Shown here in pieces: positions 1 to 6,190 of a stretch of 10,140 nucleotides of DNA (position 1 is its first letter; the number at the start of each line of letters is the position of its first letter). The notes under the pieces are model-generated. The model searched no databases, was not told where the DNA came from, and was given only the letters and a program-made list of their open reading frames with translations. The stretch lies in assembly GCA_028684915.1 (NCBI GenBank), contig JAQUEZ010000218.1, positions 1-10,140 of the forward strand, in the 5' to 3' direction. The translations under genes and the position numbers were made by a program. Source of the stretch: Desulfobulbus sp. Its GTDB lineage: Bacteria > Desulfobacterota > Desulfobulbia > Desulfobulbales > Desulfobulbaceae.

Positions 1-1
1 T

Positions 2-46
2 CCGAAAGATGCCGACGTCAAAGCCATCTACACCGCGGCTCTGTAA
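2..46 (+). CDS. C-terminal tail of an unidentified upstream protein (partial)
   Basis: Reading from base 2 gives 14 codons ending at TAA 44-46, with the C-terminus PKDADVKAIYTAAL. The codons in this frame (GCC GAC GTC AAA GCC ATC TAC ACC) have the C/G-ending third positions seen in the real genes of this window; the other two frames give unnatural Arg/Ser-rich peptides. A terminator-like hairpin follows within 40 bases, as expected after a gene end. The fragment is too short to assign to a family, and no function is proposed. Confidence 0.55.
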   Translation, partial: PKDADVKAIYTAAL

Positions 47-79
47 GAAACGCAGTTAAGGTAGCTTATCCGTAGATTG

Positions 80-134
80 TCAGGGGGAGAGGTTTGGAGG
101 TTCGAACTCTTCCCCACCCCCCTGACATTCTTTT
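80..134 (+). terminator. Probable intrinsic terminator after the upstream gene
   Basis: TCAGGGGG (80-87) pairs perfectly with CCCCCTGA (118-125), enclosing a purine/pyrimidine-rich interior that can extend the stem. A short imperfect T tract (CATTCTTTT, 126-134) follows. Position 34 bases after the stop at 44-46 fits termination of the upstream gene. The T tract is weak, so termination strength is uncertain. The interior contains a GGTTCGAAC string resembling a tRNA T-arm, but no tRNA fits. Confidence 0.6.
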
Positions 135-276
135 GGAAGGTGGACCTTGATGGCGTCGTAACAACTTCGATCTACCGCGTTGCAGCGTTTTTACTTAACC
201 ATCTTTTAGATGGTGTGATGGCCTTTTCGAGTCCATCAAAAATAGCGATTCGTTGAACACATTTATTTTACAATTT
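135..276. other. Non-coding stretch with two adjacent small hairpins (198-214, 216-238)
   Basis: No gene is visible here. ACCATC (198-203) pairs with GATGGT (209-214) around a five-base loop, and directly after it TGATGG (216-221) pairs with CCATCA (233-238) around CCTTTTCGAGT. The two hairpins share the GATGG/CCATC core, so they can also pair across each other as alternative folds. The second resembles palindromes with a TTTTnCGAGTTCATCA core that I recall as dispersed in some deltaproteobacterial genomes, but the match is imperfect. Bases 239-276 are AT-rich with no clear feature. Confidence 0.4.
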
Positions 277-349
277 TGAGGTTGATCGTCTGGAGCTGGT
301 CCTCTATCCCTCTCCTTTCAGACCAGAAATCGACAGACTGTCAACCTCA
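277..349. repeat. Long interrupted hairpin, 20 base pairs in three helices
   Basis: TGAGGTTGA (277-285) pairs with TCAACCTCA (341-349), GTCTG (288-292) with CAGAC (334-338), and CTGGTC (296-301) with GACCAG (321-326), all without mismatch. Small internal loops separate the helices and a pyrimidine-rich 19-base loop (302-320) caps the structure. On the minus strand the loop reads AAAGGAGAGGG, a Shine-Dalgarno-like sequence, but no good reading frame follows it. Confidence 0.6.
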
Positions 350-355
350 CAAAAT

Positions 356-412
356 GCCGGTGGAGCCCTGCCCCTGTTATCCCTGAACTTGGCCTGTGCG
401 GGCTTCACCGGC
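356..412. repeat. Hairpin with a 13-bp stem
   Basis: GCCGGTGGAGCCC (356-368) pairs with GGGCTTCACCGGC (400-412); 12 positions are Watson-Crick and one (363/405) is G-U in the plus-strand RNA. The loop is 31 bases. It starts six bases after the previous hairpin ends. Confidence 0.6.
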
Positions 413-442
413 CTTTCTCCGAGTTACGCTGTGGTTGGCGTT

Positions 443-466
443 GCGGGACGCGGTAACGCGTCCCGC
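443..466. repeat. Perfect 10-bp GC-rich hairpin with GTAA tetraloop
   Basis: GCGGGACGCG (443-452) and CGCGTCCCGC (457-466) are perfect complements around GTAA (453-456). As plus-strand RNA the loop is GUAA, a GNRA tetraloop typical of stable folded RNAs. The following bases, GTTTCTAC, are too poor in T for a confident terminator call. Confidence 0.65.
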
Positions 467-483
467 GTTTCTACACCCAAATT

Positions 484-513
484 ATCGTTTTCGTCAAATA
501 CGCCGAAAACGAT
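484..513. repeat. Perfect 10-bp inverted repeat
   Basis: ATCGTTTTCG (484-493) and CGAAAACGAT (504-513) are perfect complements separated by ten bases. The composition is AT-richer than the neighbouring stems. It could be an RNA hairpin or a regulator-binding palindrome with a two-turn centre spacing. Confidence 0.6.
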
Positions 514-516
514 GTT

Positions 517-559
517 CCAAGCACCCTAACGTGTTGTTTTTACAAAGGGTGATACTTGG
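517..559. repeat. Hairpin with 11 base pairs and a three-base bulge
   Basis: CCAAG (517-521) pairs with CTTGG (555-559), and CACCCT (522-527) with AGGGTG (546-551); ATA (552-554) is bulged on the 3' side. The loop is AT-rich (528-545). It begins three bases after the previous stem, so the two could stack coaxially. Confidence 0.55.
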
Positions 560-592
560 TTTGACTTTTCGCGAAGTCATGCAATTGGATGA

Positions 593-630
593 GAGGCGCA
601 GGGCCTTTACTCCTTGTGTCCCTGTGCCTC
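593..630. repeat. Hairpin with an 11-bp stem
   Basis: GAGGCGCAGGG (593-603) pairs with CCCTGTGCCTC (620-630); ten positions are Watson-Crick and 598/625 is G-U in the plus-strand RNA. The loop (604-619) is pyrimidine-rich. A small 5-bp hairpin, GACTT/AAGTC, lies just upstream (563-578). No T tract follows. Confidence 0.6.
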
Positions 631-805
631 GATTCCTTTACAACTCTTTGGATTAAGAAACGAAAAACAAACAATGCCGCATCAGCCAAAGATGCGCGGG
701 TATGTCATATACCAGCAGGTTTTACGTATCCGCCACACGCCAGACAACACCGACTCGTTTTCACCGGCAGGAAAGCGGCTCGCTATTGCCTGGTAGCTTT
801 GTTTA
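631..805. other. Remainder of the mop upstream region, no gene seen
   Basis: Only short pairings are visible: GCATC/GATGC (679-695), GGTAT/ATACC (699-713), and a weak composite stem at 768-792 (CAGG/CCTG plus AGCG/CGCT). These are close to what chance can give. Reading frames crossing this stretch show no recognisable protein content. It probably forms part of the mop upstream region. Confidence 0.4.
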
Positions 806-836
806 AACCATAGAATACGGTACCCCCGTATTGGTT
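786..836 (+). promoter_or_regulatory. Possible mop promoter with overlapping palindromic operator
   Basis: A loose sigma70-like pair can be drawn: TTGCCT (786-791), a 19-base spacer and TAGAAT (811-816). Overlapping the -10 box is an inverted repeat: AATACGG (814-820) and CCGTATT (826-832) around TACCC, extended outward by AACC (806-809) with GGTT (833-836). A repressor bound there would block the promoter; alternatively the repeat forms a hairpin in a longer leader, 16 bases before the ribosome-binding site. The palindrome is seen directly; the promoter and regulator are inference. GTTTAAAC (801-808) is also a perfect palindrome. Confidence 0.4.
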
Positions 837-863
837 CACTCACACATTTCATGGGAGTCACTC

Positions 864-3581
864 ATGCAGAAAAAGAAGTTGCTAGTGAACGGTATAGAGC
901 GCACGGTTATTACCGATAGCTCTGACCTGCTGTCCGATGTTATTCGTAAAAATCTTCACCTTACCGGCACCAAAGTTGGTTGTGGCAAAGGACAGTGTGG
1001 TGCTTGTAACGTGATCATGGACGGAAAACTTATCCGTTCCTGTATCACCAAGATGACCCGTGTACCCGATGGTGCTTCTATCACCACCATCGAGGGTATC
1101 GGCACCCCCACCGATCTCCATGCACTCCAGGCAGCCTGGATGCTCCACGGTGGCGCTCAGTGCGGTTTCTGTACTCCTGGCTTTATTGTTTCTGCTAAGG
1201 CATTACTGGACGAAAATTCCAATCCTTCTCGTGAAGATGTTCGCGATTGGTTCCAGAAACACAAAAATGCTTGCCGTTGTACCGGTTACAAACCGCTTGT
1301 CGATGCCGTCATGGATGCGGTCAAGGTGCTCAATGGCAAAATGACCATGAAAGAGCTGGCCTACAAACTTCCCGAAGATGGCAAAGTTCTCGGCACCAGC
1401 ATGCCGCGTCCGAGTGCAACCGCCAAGGTTACCGGCACCTGGGACTTTGGTGCGGATCTCGCCCTCAGCCTTCCGGATAACACCCTGCAGTTAGCCCTGG
1501 TTCAGGCAGAAGTTCCCCATGCCAACATTCTCTCCATCGACACATCCGAAGCCGAGAAGATGCCTGGTGTTTTCAAAGTTGTTACCCATAAAGATGTCCA
1601 GGGTAAAAACCGTATCACCGGTCTGATCACCTTCCCCACCAATAAAGGTGACGGTTGGGAACGTCCGATTCTCTGCGACACCAAAGTCTTCCAGACCGGT
1701 GACGCCATCGCCATTGTTTGTGCCGATACCGAGAAAAACGCCAAGGCCGCCGCTGCAAAAGTTAAGGTAGAGCTGGAAGAGCTTCCTGCCTACATGAGTG
1801 CTCCTGCTGCCATGGAGCCGGATGCCATTGAGATTCATCCCGGCACCCCGAATATCTACTACATCCAGAAAATCGCCAAAGGTGAGGAGACCGCTCCTAT
1901 CTTTGCGAAAGCAGATGTTACCATCGAAGGCGACTACTACACCAGCCGTCAGCCGCATCTTCCCATCGAGCCCGATGTCGGATTTGCTTACTACAACGAA
2001 GATGACAAACTGGTCGTTCATTCCAAATCCATCGGTGTGCACCTGCACCTGTACATGATCGCCCCTGGCCTGGGAGTTGAACCTGAGAACCTGGTTCTGG
2101 TACAGAACAACACTGGTGGTACCTTTGGTTACAAGTTCAGCCCGACCATGGAAGCTCTGGTAGGCGCAGCAGCTATGGCTACCAAGCGTCCGGTTTACCT
2201 TTGCTATGATTATGCTCAGCAACAGATCTACACCGGTAAACGTTCCCCGTTCTGGACCACCGTGCGTCTTGCATCCACCAAAGATGGTGAACTGCTTGGC
2301 ATGGAGACCGACTGGTCTGTTGACCATGGACCGTACTCCGAGTTCGGCGACCTGCTGACCCTGCGTGGCGCTCAGTACATCGGTGCCGGTTATGACATCA
2401 AGAACATCCGTGGTGAAGGCCGTACCGTTGCCACCAACCATGCATGGGGTGCGGCCTTCCGTGGATATGGCGCGCCTGAGTCCGAGTTCCCGTCTGAGGT
2501 TTTGCTTGACGAACTCGCCGAGAAGCTTGGCATGGATCCCTTCGAGTTACGCTACAAAAACGTGTATCGCAAAGGTTCCACCACCCCGACAGGCCAGGAT
2601 CCTGAAGTATACTCCCTGCCTGAAATGATGGATAAGATTCGCCCGAAATACGAGGCAGCCAAAAAACGCGTTGCCGCCGAGTCTACCCCTGAGATCAAAA
2701 AAGGTGTTGGTATCGCTATTGGAGTATACGGCGCAGGTCTGGACGGCCCTGATACCGCAGAGAGCGATGTAGAACTCAACGCAGACGGCACAGTGACCAT
2801 TTTCAACTGCTGGGAAGATCACGGACAGGGTGCAGACATGGGCACCTTGGCCACTGCACACGAGGCCCTGCGTCCGCTCGGCCTGAGCGCAGCACAGATC
2901 AAACTGGTCATGAACGACACCTCCATCTGCCCCAACTCCGGCCCTGCCGGTGGTAGCCGTAGCCAGGTTGTTGTTGGTCAGTCCATCCGTGTTGGTTGCG
3001 AAGAATTGATCAAGGCCATGAAGAAAGCAGACGGCTCCTATCGCACCCATGCAGAGATGGTAGCCGAGAACATCCCCACCAAAATTCACGGCAAATGGTC
3101 TGCACCAGCCAACGACTGTGATGCCAACGGACAGGGTAAACCTTTCTGCTGCTACATGTACGGCGTGTTCTTGTCAACGGTTGCCGTCGAGGTTGCTACC
3201 GGCAAGACCTCTGTCGAGTCCATGGACTGCGTTGCCGATGTTGGTACAGTCATCAATAAGCTGGTTGTTGATGGCCAGATCTATGGTGGTATGGCTCAGG
3301 GTATCGGTCTGGCTTTGACCGAGGACTTTGAGGATATCAAAAAACACTCCACCTTGGCCGGCGCTGGCTTCCCGTACATCAAACAGATCCCCGATAACAT
3401 GGAGATCATGTATGTTGAGTCCCCGCGTCCTGACGGTCCCTTTGGTGCATCCGGTGTTGGCGAGATGCCGCTGACTGCCCCGCATTGCGCGATCGTCAAC
3501 GCAATCCACAACGCTTGTGGCGCATGGGTTCGTCACCTCCCGGCACTCCCGGAGAAGGTTCTTGCCGCCATGCCCAAATAA
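864..3581 (+). CDS. mop: Aldehyde oxidoreductase, molybdenum hydroxylase of the xanthine oxidase family
   Basis: This enzyme oxidises aldehydes to carboxylic acids and passes electrons through two [2Fe-2S] clusters. Starting at ATG 864 the protein has 905 residues (D. gigas Mop has 907). The N-terminal ferredoxin-like domain carries C40, C45, C48 and C60; the helical second cluster domain carries C100, C103, C137 and C139, the same positions as in D. gigas. The molybdopterin domains follow: GGTFG at 418-422, F425 and AFRGY with R533 and Y535 match cofactor and substrate-pocket positions, and GVGE at 864-867 gives the catalytic glutamate E867 (E869 in D. gigas). There is no flavin domain and no signal peptide. 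The start is fixed by GGGAG at 853-857 with six-base spacing; a longer frame from TTG 831 adds eleven unlikely residues. A strong terminator follows, separating it from the downstream operon, which looks like its partner and maturation set. Family assignment is very secure; the substrate is unknown. Confidence 0.97.
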   Translation: MQKKKLLVNGIERTVITDSSDLLSDVIRKNLHLTGTKVGCGKGQCGACNVIMDGKLIRSCITKMTRVPDGASITTIEGIGTPTDLHALQAAWMLHGGAQCGFCTPGFIVSAKALLDENSNPSREDVRDWFQKHKNACRCTGYKPLVDAVMDAVKVLNGKMTMKELAYKLPEDGKVLGTSMPRPSATAKVTGTWDFGADLALSLPDNTLQLALVQAEVPHANILSIDTSEAEKMPGVFKVVTHKDVQGKNRITGLITFPTNKGDGWERPILCDTKVFQTGDAIAIVCADTEKNAKAAAAKVKVELEELPAYMSAPAAMEPDAIEIHPGTPNIYYIQKIAKGEETAPIFAKADVTIEGDYYTSRQPHLPIEPDVGFAYYNEDDKLVVHSKSIGVHLHLYMIAPGLGVEPENLVLVQNNTGGTFGYKFSPTMEALVGAAAMATKRPVYLCYDYAQQQIYTGKRSPFWTTVRLASTKDGELLGMETDWSVDHGPYSEFGDLLTLRGAQYIGAGYDIKNIRGEGRTVATNHAWGAAFRGYGAPESEFPSEVLLDELAEKLGMDPFELRYKNVYRKGSTTPTGQDPEVYSLPEMMDKIRPKYEAAKKRVAAESTPEIKKGVGIAIGVYGAGLDGPDTAESDVELNADGTVTIFNCWEDHGQGADMGTLATAHEALRPLGLSAAQIKLVMNDTSICPNSGPAGGSRSQVVVGQSIRVGCEELIKAMKKADGSYRTHAEMVAENIPTKIHGKWSAPANDCDANGQGKPFCCYMYGVFLSTVAVEVATGKTSVESMDCVADVGTVINKLVVDGQIYGGMAQGIGLALTEDFEDIKKHSTLAGAGFPYIKQIPDNMEIMYVESPRPDGPFGASGVGEMPLTAPHCAIVNAIHNACGAWVRHLPALPEKVLAAMPK

Positions 3582-3611
3582 GGGCTGAAGGTGTAGAACA
3601 TTTGTTGATGT

Positions 3612-3654
3612 AAAAAAGGGAGGCAAAGATGGACCAATCTTGCCTCCCTTTTTT
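3612..3654 (+). terminator. Strong intrinsic terminator after mop, possibly bidirectional
   Basis: An A6-GGGAGGCAA-GAT arm (3612-3630, with one extra A) pairs with ATCTTGCCTCCC-T6 (3637-3654), about 18 base pairs, ending in a T tract at 3649-3654. The A6 on the left would act as a T tract for the opposite strand. It ends only 28 bases before the next start codon, so the downstream operon depends on read-through or on a promoter overlapping this structure. The stem also contains a Shine-Dalgarno-like GGGAGG (3618-3623). Confidence 0.9.
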
Positions 3655-3661
3655 CGCTTAA
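3629..3661 (+). promoter_or_regulatory. Mini-ORF inside the terminator, possible leader peptide
   Basis: ATG 3629 is preceded by GGGAGG (3618-3623) at five-base spacing and opens a ten-codon frame (MDQSCLPFFA) that stops at TAA 3659-3661. It is in the same frame as the next gene, whose own ATG lies 21 bases beyond this stop and has no visible ribosome-binding site. The first nine bases, ATGGACCAA, are repeated exactly at the start of that gene (3683-3691). Translating the mini-ORF would melt the terminator. It may be an attenuator leader, a relic of the original start, or coincidence. Confidence 0.3.
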
Positions 3662-3682
3662 TTCTTCTTCACACACCAGATC

Positions 3683-5980
3683 ATGGACCAAACCCAACTC
3701 AGAGCTCTTGAATCCAAATGTATTCAAGAAGAATACCCCTTTTGTACTGCTGCTTGCCCGATTCATGTAGATGTTCGCGCATTGATGGCCAGCCTTGCCA
3801 AAGGAGATACGCGTGGTGCACGGAAAATCCTTGACCGAACCATGCCGTTCCCTGAAATTCTTGGCAGAATATGCGAGCAACCTTGCCGTTCGTCCTGCAA
3901 GCGGGTTGAAATAGATGCTCCACTTGCCATTGGTCAATTGGAGCAATTCTGCGTTGGGACCACCAATACCGTTATTAAACTCCCGAAGTTACCAGCCAAA
4001 GGCGGCAAAATCGTCGTTCTGGGTGCCGGTCTTTCCGGGATGACCGCTGCCCTTGATCTCAGCCGCAAGGGACGACCGGCAACACTGATCACTGCAAATC
4101 CGGCCATCGGCGGATCTCTTCAAGCCCTGGATGAAACGACGCTGCCCAAAGACGCCTTTACCCAGGCGGAAGCAACGCTCAATAACTACGGAGTCACCAT
4201 CCAGACAAGTGTTTCCCTTGACCGGGAAACCGTCGCATCTCTGATAGAGGGCAACGATGCACTCTACTGCGACTGGGATGATTTTGATGCCGCCCTCCTT
4301 CCTTTTAACAGCGAGCTCAACGACCCTATCAGTTTAGCTCTTGAGCGGCAAGGTTGCTTTGGCGGTGGTGGGCTTCTTCCCGGCAGTCCTTTTTCAGCGG
4401 TTTTTCAGGCTGAGCAGGGACGACGGGCTGCCCTTTCCATTGAACGGCATATTCAAAATGTATCGCAGACTGCACAGCGAGAAAAAGAAGGTGCCTGCGC
4501 CACCCGCATGTACACCTCTATTGTTGATATCGAGCCGCTGAACGAAGTTCTTCCAGCCGACGAGCACGCCGGTTTTACCAGCGAAGAGGCCCGGCTGGAA
4601 GCAGGCCGCTGCATCCAATGCGAATGTCTGGAGTGTGTCAAGCAATGTGTCTATCTCCAGGAATACAATGAATATCCCAAAACCTGGGCCCGCAAAATTT
4701 TCAACAGCAAGACCATTGTCCAGGGTACACGGGCAGCCAACAAGATGATCAACGCCTGCAGTCTCTGCGGTCAGTGTGCAACCATCTGCCCCAACGACTT
4801 TCCCGTGGCCGAGGTGTGCCGCACCTCCCGCGCGGAAATGGTCGATTCCGGCCATATGCCCCCCTCGCCCCATGATTTTGCGCTGGAGGACATGCAGTTC
4901 AGTCTCAGTGAATACTGTAGCCTGACGCGCCATCAACCAGGCACCCAGGCCAGCGCCTCTGTCTTTTATCCGGGTTGCCAACTCGCAGGGTCTACCCCGG
5001 ATACGGTCAAAAAAACCTATGATTTCCTGTGCACCAATCTTGCTGGTGGCGTTGGCCTGATGCTTGGTTGCTGTGGCATCCCTGCCCACTGGGCTGGCCG
5101 GGACACACTTTTCACAGAAACACAGCAAACCTTTCAAGCAGAAGTCGAACGCCTTGGGAACCCGACGGTGATAACGGCCTGCTCTTCCTGCCTTTCCGTG
5201 TTCAAGGAGTTTGCCCCCAATCTCAAAACCACCTCGCTCTGGGAGGTACTTGACTCCCTTAAGCTGCCTGAAGGCGCATCCAAACCCGCCAAACCACTCA
5301 CCCTGCATGATCCCTGCACCGCCAGTGACCAGAAGGGGCTGCGGGAGAGTGTCCGCAGTCTCTGCGCTAAAATCGGCATTGATGTGGTCGAACACCAATA
5401 CAGCGGCGAGCTGGCCGACTGTTGCGGCTACGGTGGGTTAATGCAGTTTGCCAACAGATCGCTTGGCCAGAAGGCAGTGAAACAGAAGGCCAACCGCAGC
5501 GAACTGGACGGACTCGCCTACTGCGCCATGTGTCGTGACAACCTGGCAGCCCATGGACGCCCGGTCGCCCACATCCTGGATTATCTCTTTCCACCGACAG
5601 CGCAGGATCCCTTAGGTCGAACCAATCCGGGCTATTCCCAGCGCCATGAAAACCGTGCGCGCCTGAAAAACGATCTGTTAGCCGGGTTGTGGCAGGAAGC
5701 AGGCGTTGCCCATCCTGACCACACCGCACTCCAAGTTCTGATTCCTCAAGAAGTAGAGGAACTGCTCAACAGCCGTCTTATCCTCAGGGAAGACGTACAA
5801 AAAGTTATTCACCACGCTGAGAGCACAAAAAAATATCTCACCAGCCCTAATCACGGGCATCGTCTGGCCAAGTTCAGACCGGTACGAGTCACCTATTGGG
5901 TGGAGTACGAACCCAAAGACGAGGGATACCTTGTGCATAATGGCTACAGCCATCGCATGATTCTGCCGGAGGACCAATAA
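3683..5980 (+). CDS. Flavin/Fe-S oxidoreductase fused to double CCG (HdrB-like) modules
   Basis: A 765-residue cytoplasmic electron-transfer protein, probably the partner of Mop (inference). Residues 10-90 form the GltD/DPYD-type helical Fe-S domain (C13, C21, C25, C64, C68, C72). A FAD-binding fold follows with GAGLSG at 114-119 and a closing segment GCFGGGG...RRAALSIERH near 224-256. The NAD(P)H Rossmann domain usually found between these halves is missing or greatly reduced. Residues 310-322 (C310, C313, C315, C318, C322) and 359-369 (C359, C362, C365, C369) are ferredoxin-like cluster sites. Two CCG modules follow: C432, C463-C464, C500, C503; then C545, C580-C581, C614, C617, as in HdrB/GlpC proteins that hold non-cubane [4Fe-4S] clusters. 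Residues about 685-765 form a separate C-terminal domain I cannot name. I recall this as the DVU1558-type 'pyridine nucleotide-disulfide oxidoreductase/dicluster-binding' family. ATG 3683 lacks a clear ribosome-binding site. Confidence 0.88.
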   Translation: MDQTQLRALESKCIQEEYPFCTAACPIHVDVRALMASLAKGDTRGARKILDRTMPFPEILGRICEQPCRSSCKRVEIDAPLAIGQLEQFCVGTTNTVIKLPKLPAKGGKIVVLGAGLSGMTAALDLSRKGRPATLITANPAIGGSLQALDETTLPKDAFTQAEATLNNYGVTIQTSVSLDRETVASLIEGNDALYCDWDDFDAALLPFNSELNDPISLALERQGCFGGGGLLPGSPFSAVFQAEQGRRAALSIERHIQNVSQTAQREKEGACATRMYTSIVDIEPLNEVLPADEHAGFTSEEARLEAGRCIQCECLECVKQCVYLQEYNEYPKTWARKIFNSKTIVQGTRAANKMINACSLCGQCATICPNDFPVAEVCRTSRAEMVDSGHMPPSPHDFALEDMQFSLSEYCSLTRHQPGTQASASVFYPGCQLAGSTPDTVKKTYDFLCTNLAGGVGLMLGCCGIPAHWAGRDTLFTETQQTFQAEVERLGNPTVITACSSCLSVFKEFAPNLKTTSLWEVLDSLKLPEGASKPAKPLTLHDPCTASDQKGLRESVRSLCAKIGIDVVEHQYSGELADCCGYGGLMQFANRSLGQKAVKQKANRSELDGLAYCAMCRDNLAAHGRPVAHILDYLFPPTAQDPLGRTNPGYSQRHENRARLKNDLLAGLWQEAGVAHPDHTALQVLIPQEVEELLNSRLILREDVQKVIHHAESTKKYLTSPNHGHRLAKFRPVRVTYWVEYEPKDEGYLVHNGYSHRMILPEDQ

Positions 5981-6189
5981 TGAGTCATTTTTCATTTATC
6001 GAGGATACCGATTGGCTCTGCGCCGATTGCAACCAGCCTTTGCAACCGACCAAGGTGCAGGTGAACTATCTCAAATCAGCGTTTCATGTTGAACTGATGA
6101 CCTGCCCAAAGTGTGGCTTTACCCTGGTTTCGGAAAGCCTGGCCACTGGCAAGATGCTTGAAGTTGAGCAACTCCTGGAAGATAAATAA
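5980..6189 (+). CDS. Small two-CxxC redox or zinc-ribbon protein (DVU_1557-like)
   Basis: A 69-residue protein with CADC at 14-17 and CPKC at 42-45, spaced as in rubredoxin-like or zinc-ribbon knuckles. The four cysteines could bind one zinc or iron. There is no signal peptide or membrane segment. The ATG overlaps the previous stop by one base (TAATG) and is preceded by GGAGG (5968-5972) at seven-base spacing, so it is co-translated with the Fe-S protein. I recall an NCBI family called DVU_1557 family redox protein in this position of the Desulfovibrio cluster; the redox role is that family's name rather than demonstrated function. A rubredoxin-type electron carrier and a structural zinc protein are both possible. 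Confidence 0.82.
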   Translation: MSHFSFIEDTDWLCADCNQPLQPTKVQVNYLKSAFHVELMTCPKCGFTLVSESLATGKMLEVEQLLEDK

Positions 6190-6190
6190 C

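Larger units (their letters stand above)
277..630. ncRNA. Candidate structured RNA or structured-element cluster tiled by long hairpins
   Basis: Five strong stems and one bulged stem follow each other with little unpaired sequence: 277-349, 356-412, 443-466, 484-513, 517-559 and 593-630, plus a small one at 563-578. Each is listed separately. Two contain a G-U (or complementary A-C) position inside an otherwise perfect stem, which hints at selection on RNA pairing. The stem at 443-466 is closed by GTAA, a GNRA tetraloop on the plus strand, weakly favouring plus-strand transcription. No U tract follows any stem, so these are not ordinary terminators. Possible identities are a long 5' leader of mop (a molybdenum-cofactor-responsive leader such as the Moco-II motif known from deltaproteobacteria would make biological sense, but I cannot match its consensus from memory), an independent ncRNA, or clustered palindromic repeats. 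Reading frames across it have no recognisable protein content. Confidence 0.45.

Noticed and set aside
76..126. tRNA-like fragment (GGTTCGAAC and complementary acceptor-like ends)
   Set aside because: The span between the complementary ends is only about 45 bases, the T-loop closing pair does not fit, and there is no anticodon arm or CCA end. A terminator explains it better.
277..349. Insertion sequence ends or MITE
   Set aside because: There is no transposase remnant and no target-site duplication flanking the inverted repeat.
388..405. Sigma54-type promoter (TTGGCC...GGGCTT)
   Set aside because: The GG-to-GC spacing is off by one base and the sequence lies inside a 13-bp hairpin far from mop.
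277..630. Integron attC array or CRISPR array
   Set aside because: The hairpins share no common core or direct repeat, and no GTTRRRY attC core site or regular spacing is present.
396..813. Small plus-strand reading frames (86, 74 and 60 codons) upstream of mop
   Set aside because: They lack good ribosome-binding sites, run through the strong inverted repeats, and show no domain-like composition.
1491..2441. Long minus-strand open frame (316 codons) inside mop
   Set aside because: It is an antisense shadow of a gene whose plus-strand product matches Mop along its full length.
4394..5398. Long minus-strand open frame (334 codons) inside the Fe-S/flavin gene
   Set aside because: It is antisense to the cysteine motif region of a clear protein; no recognisable motifs of its own.
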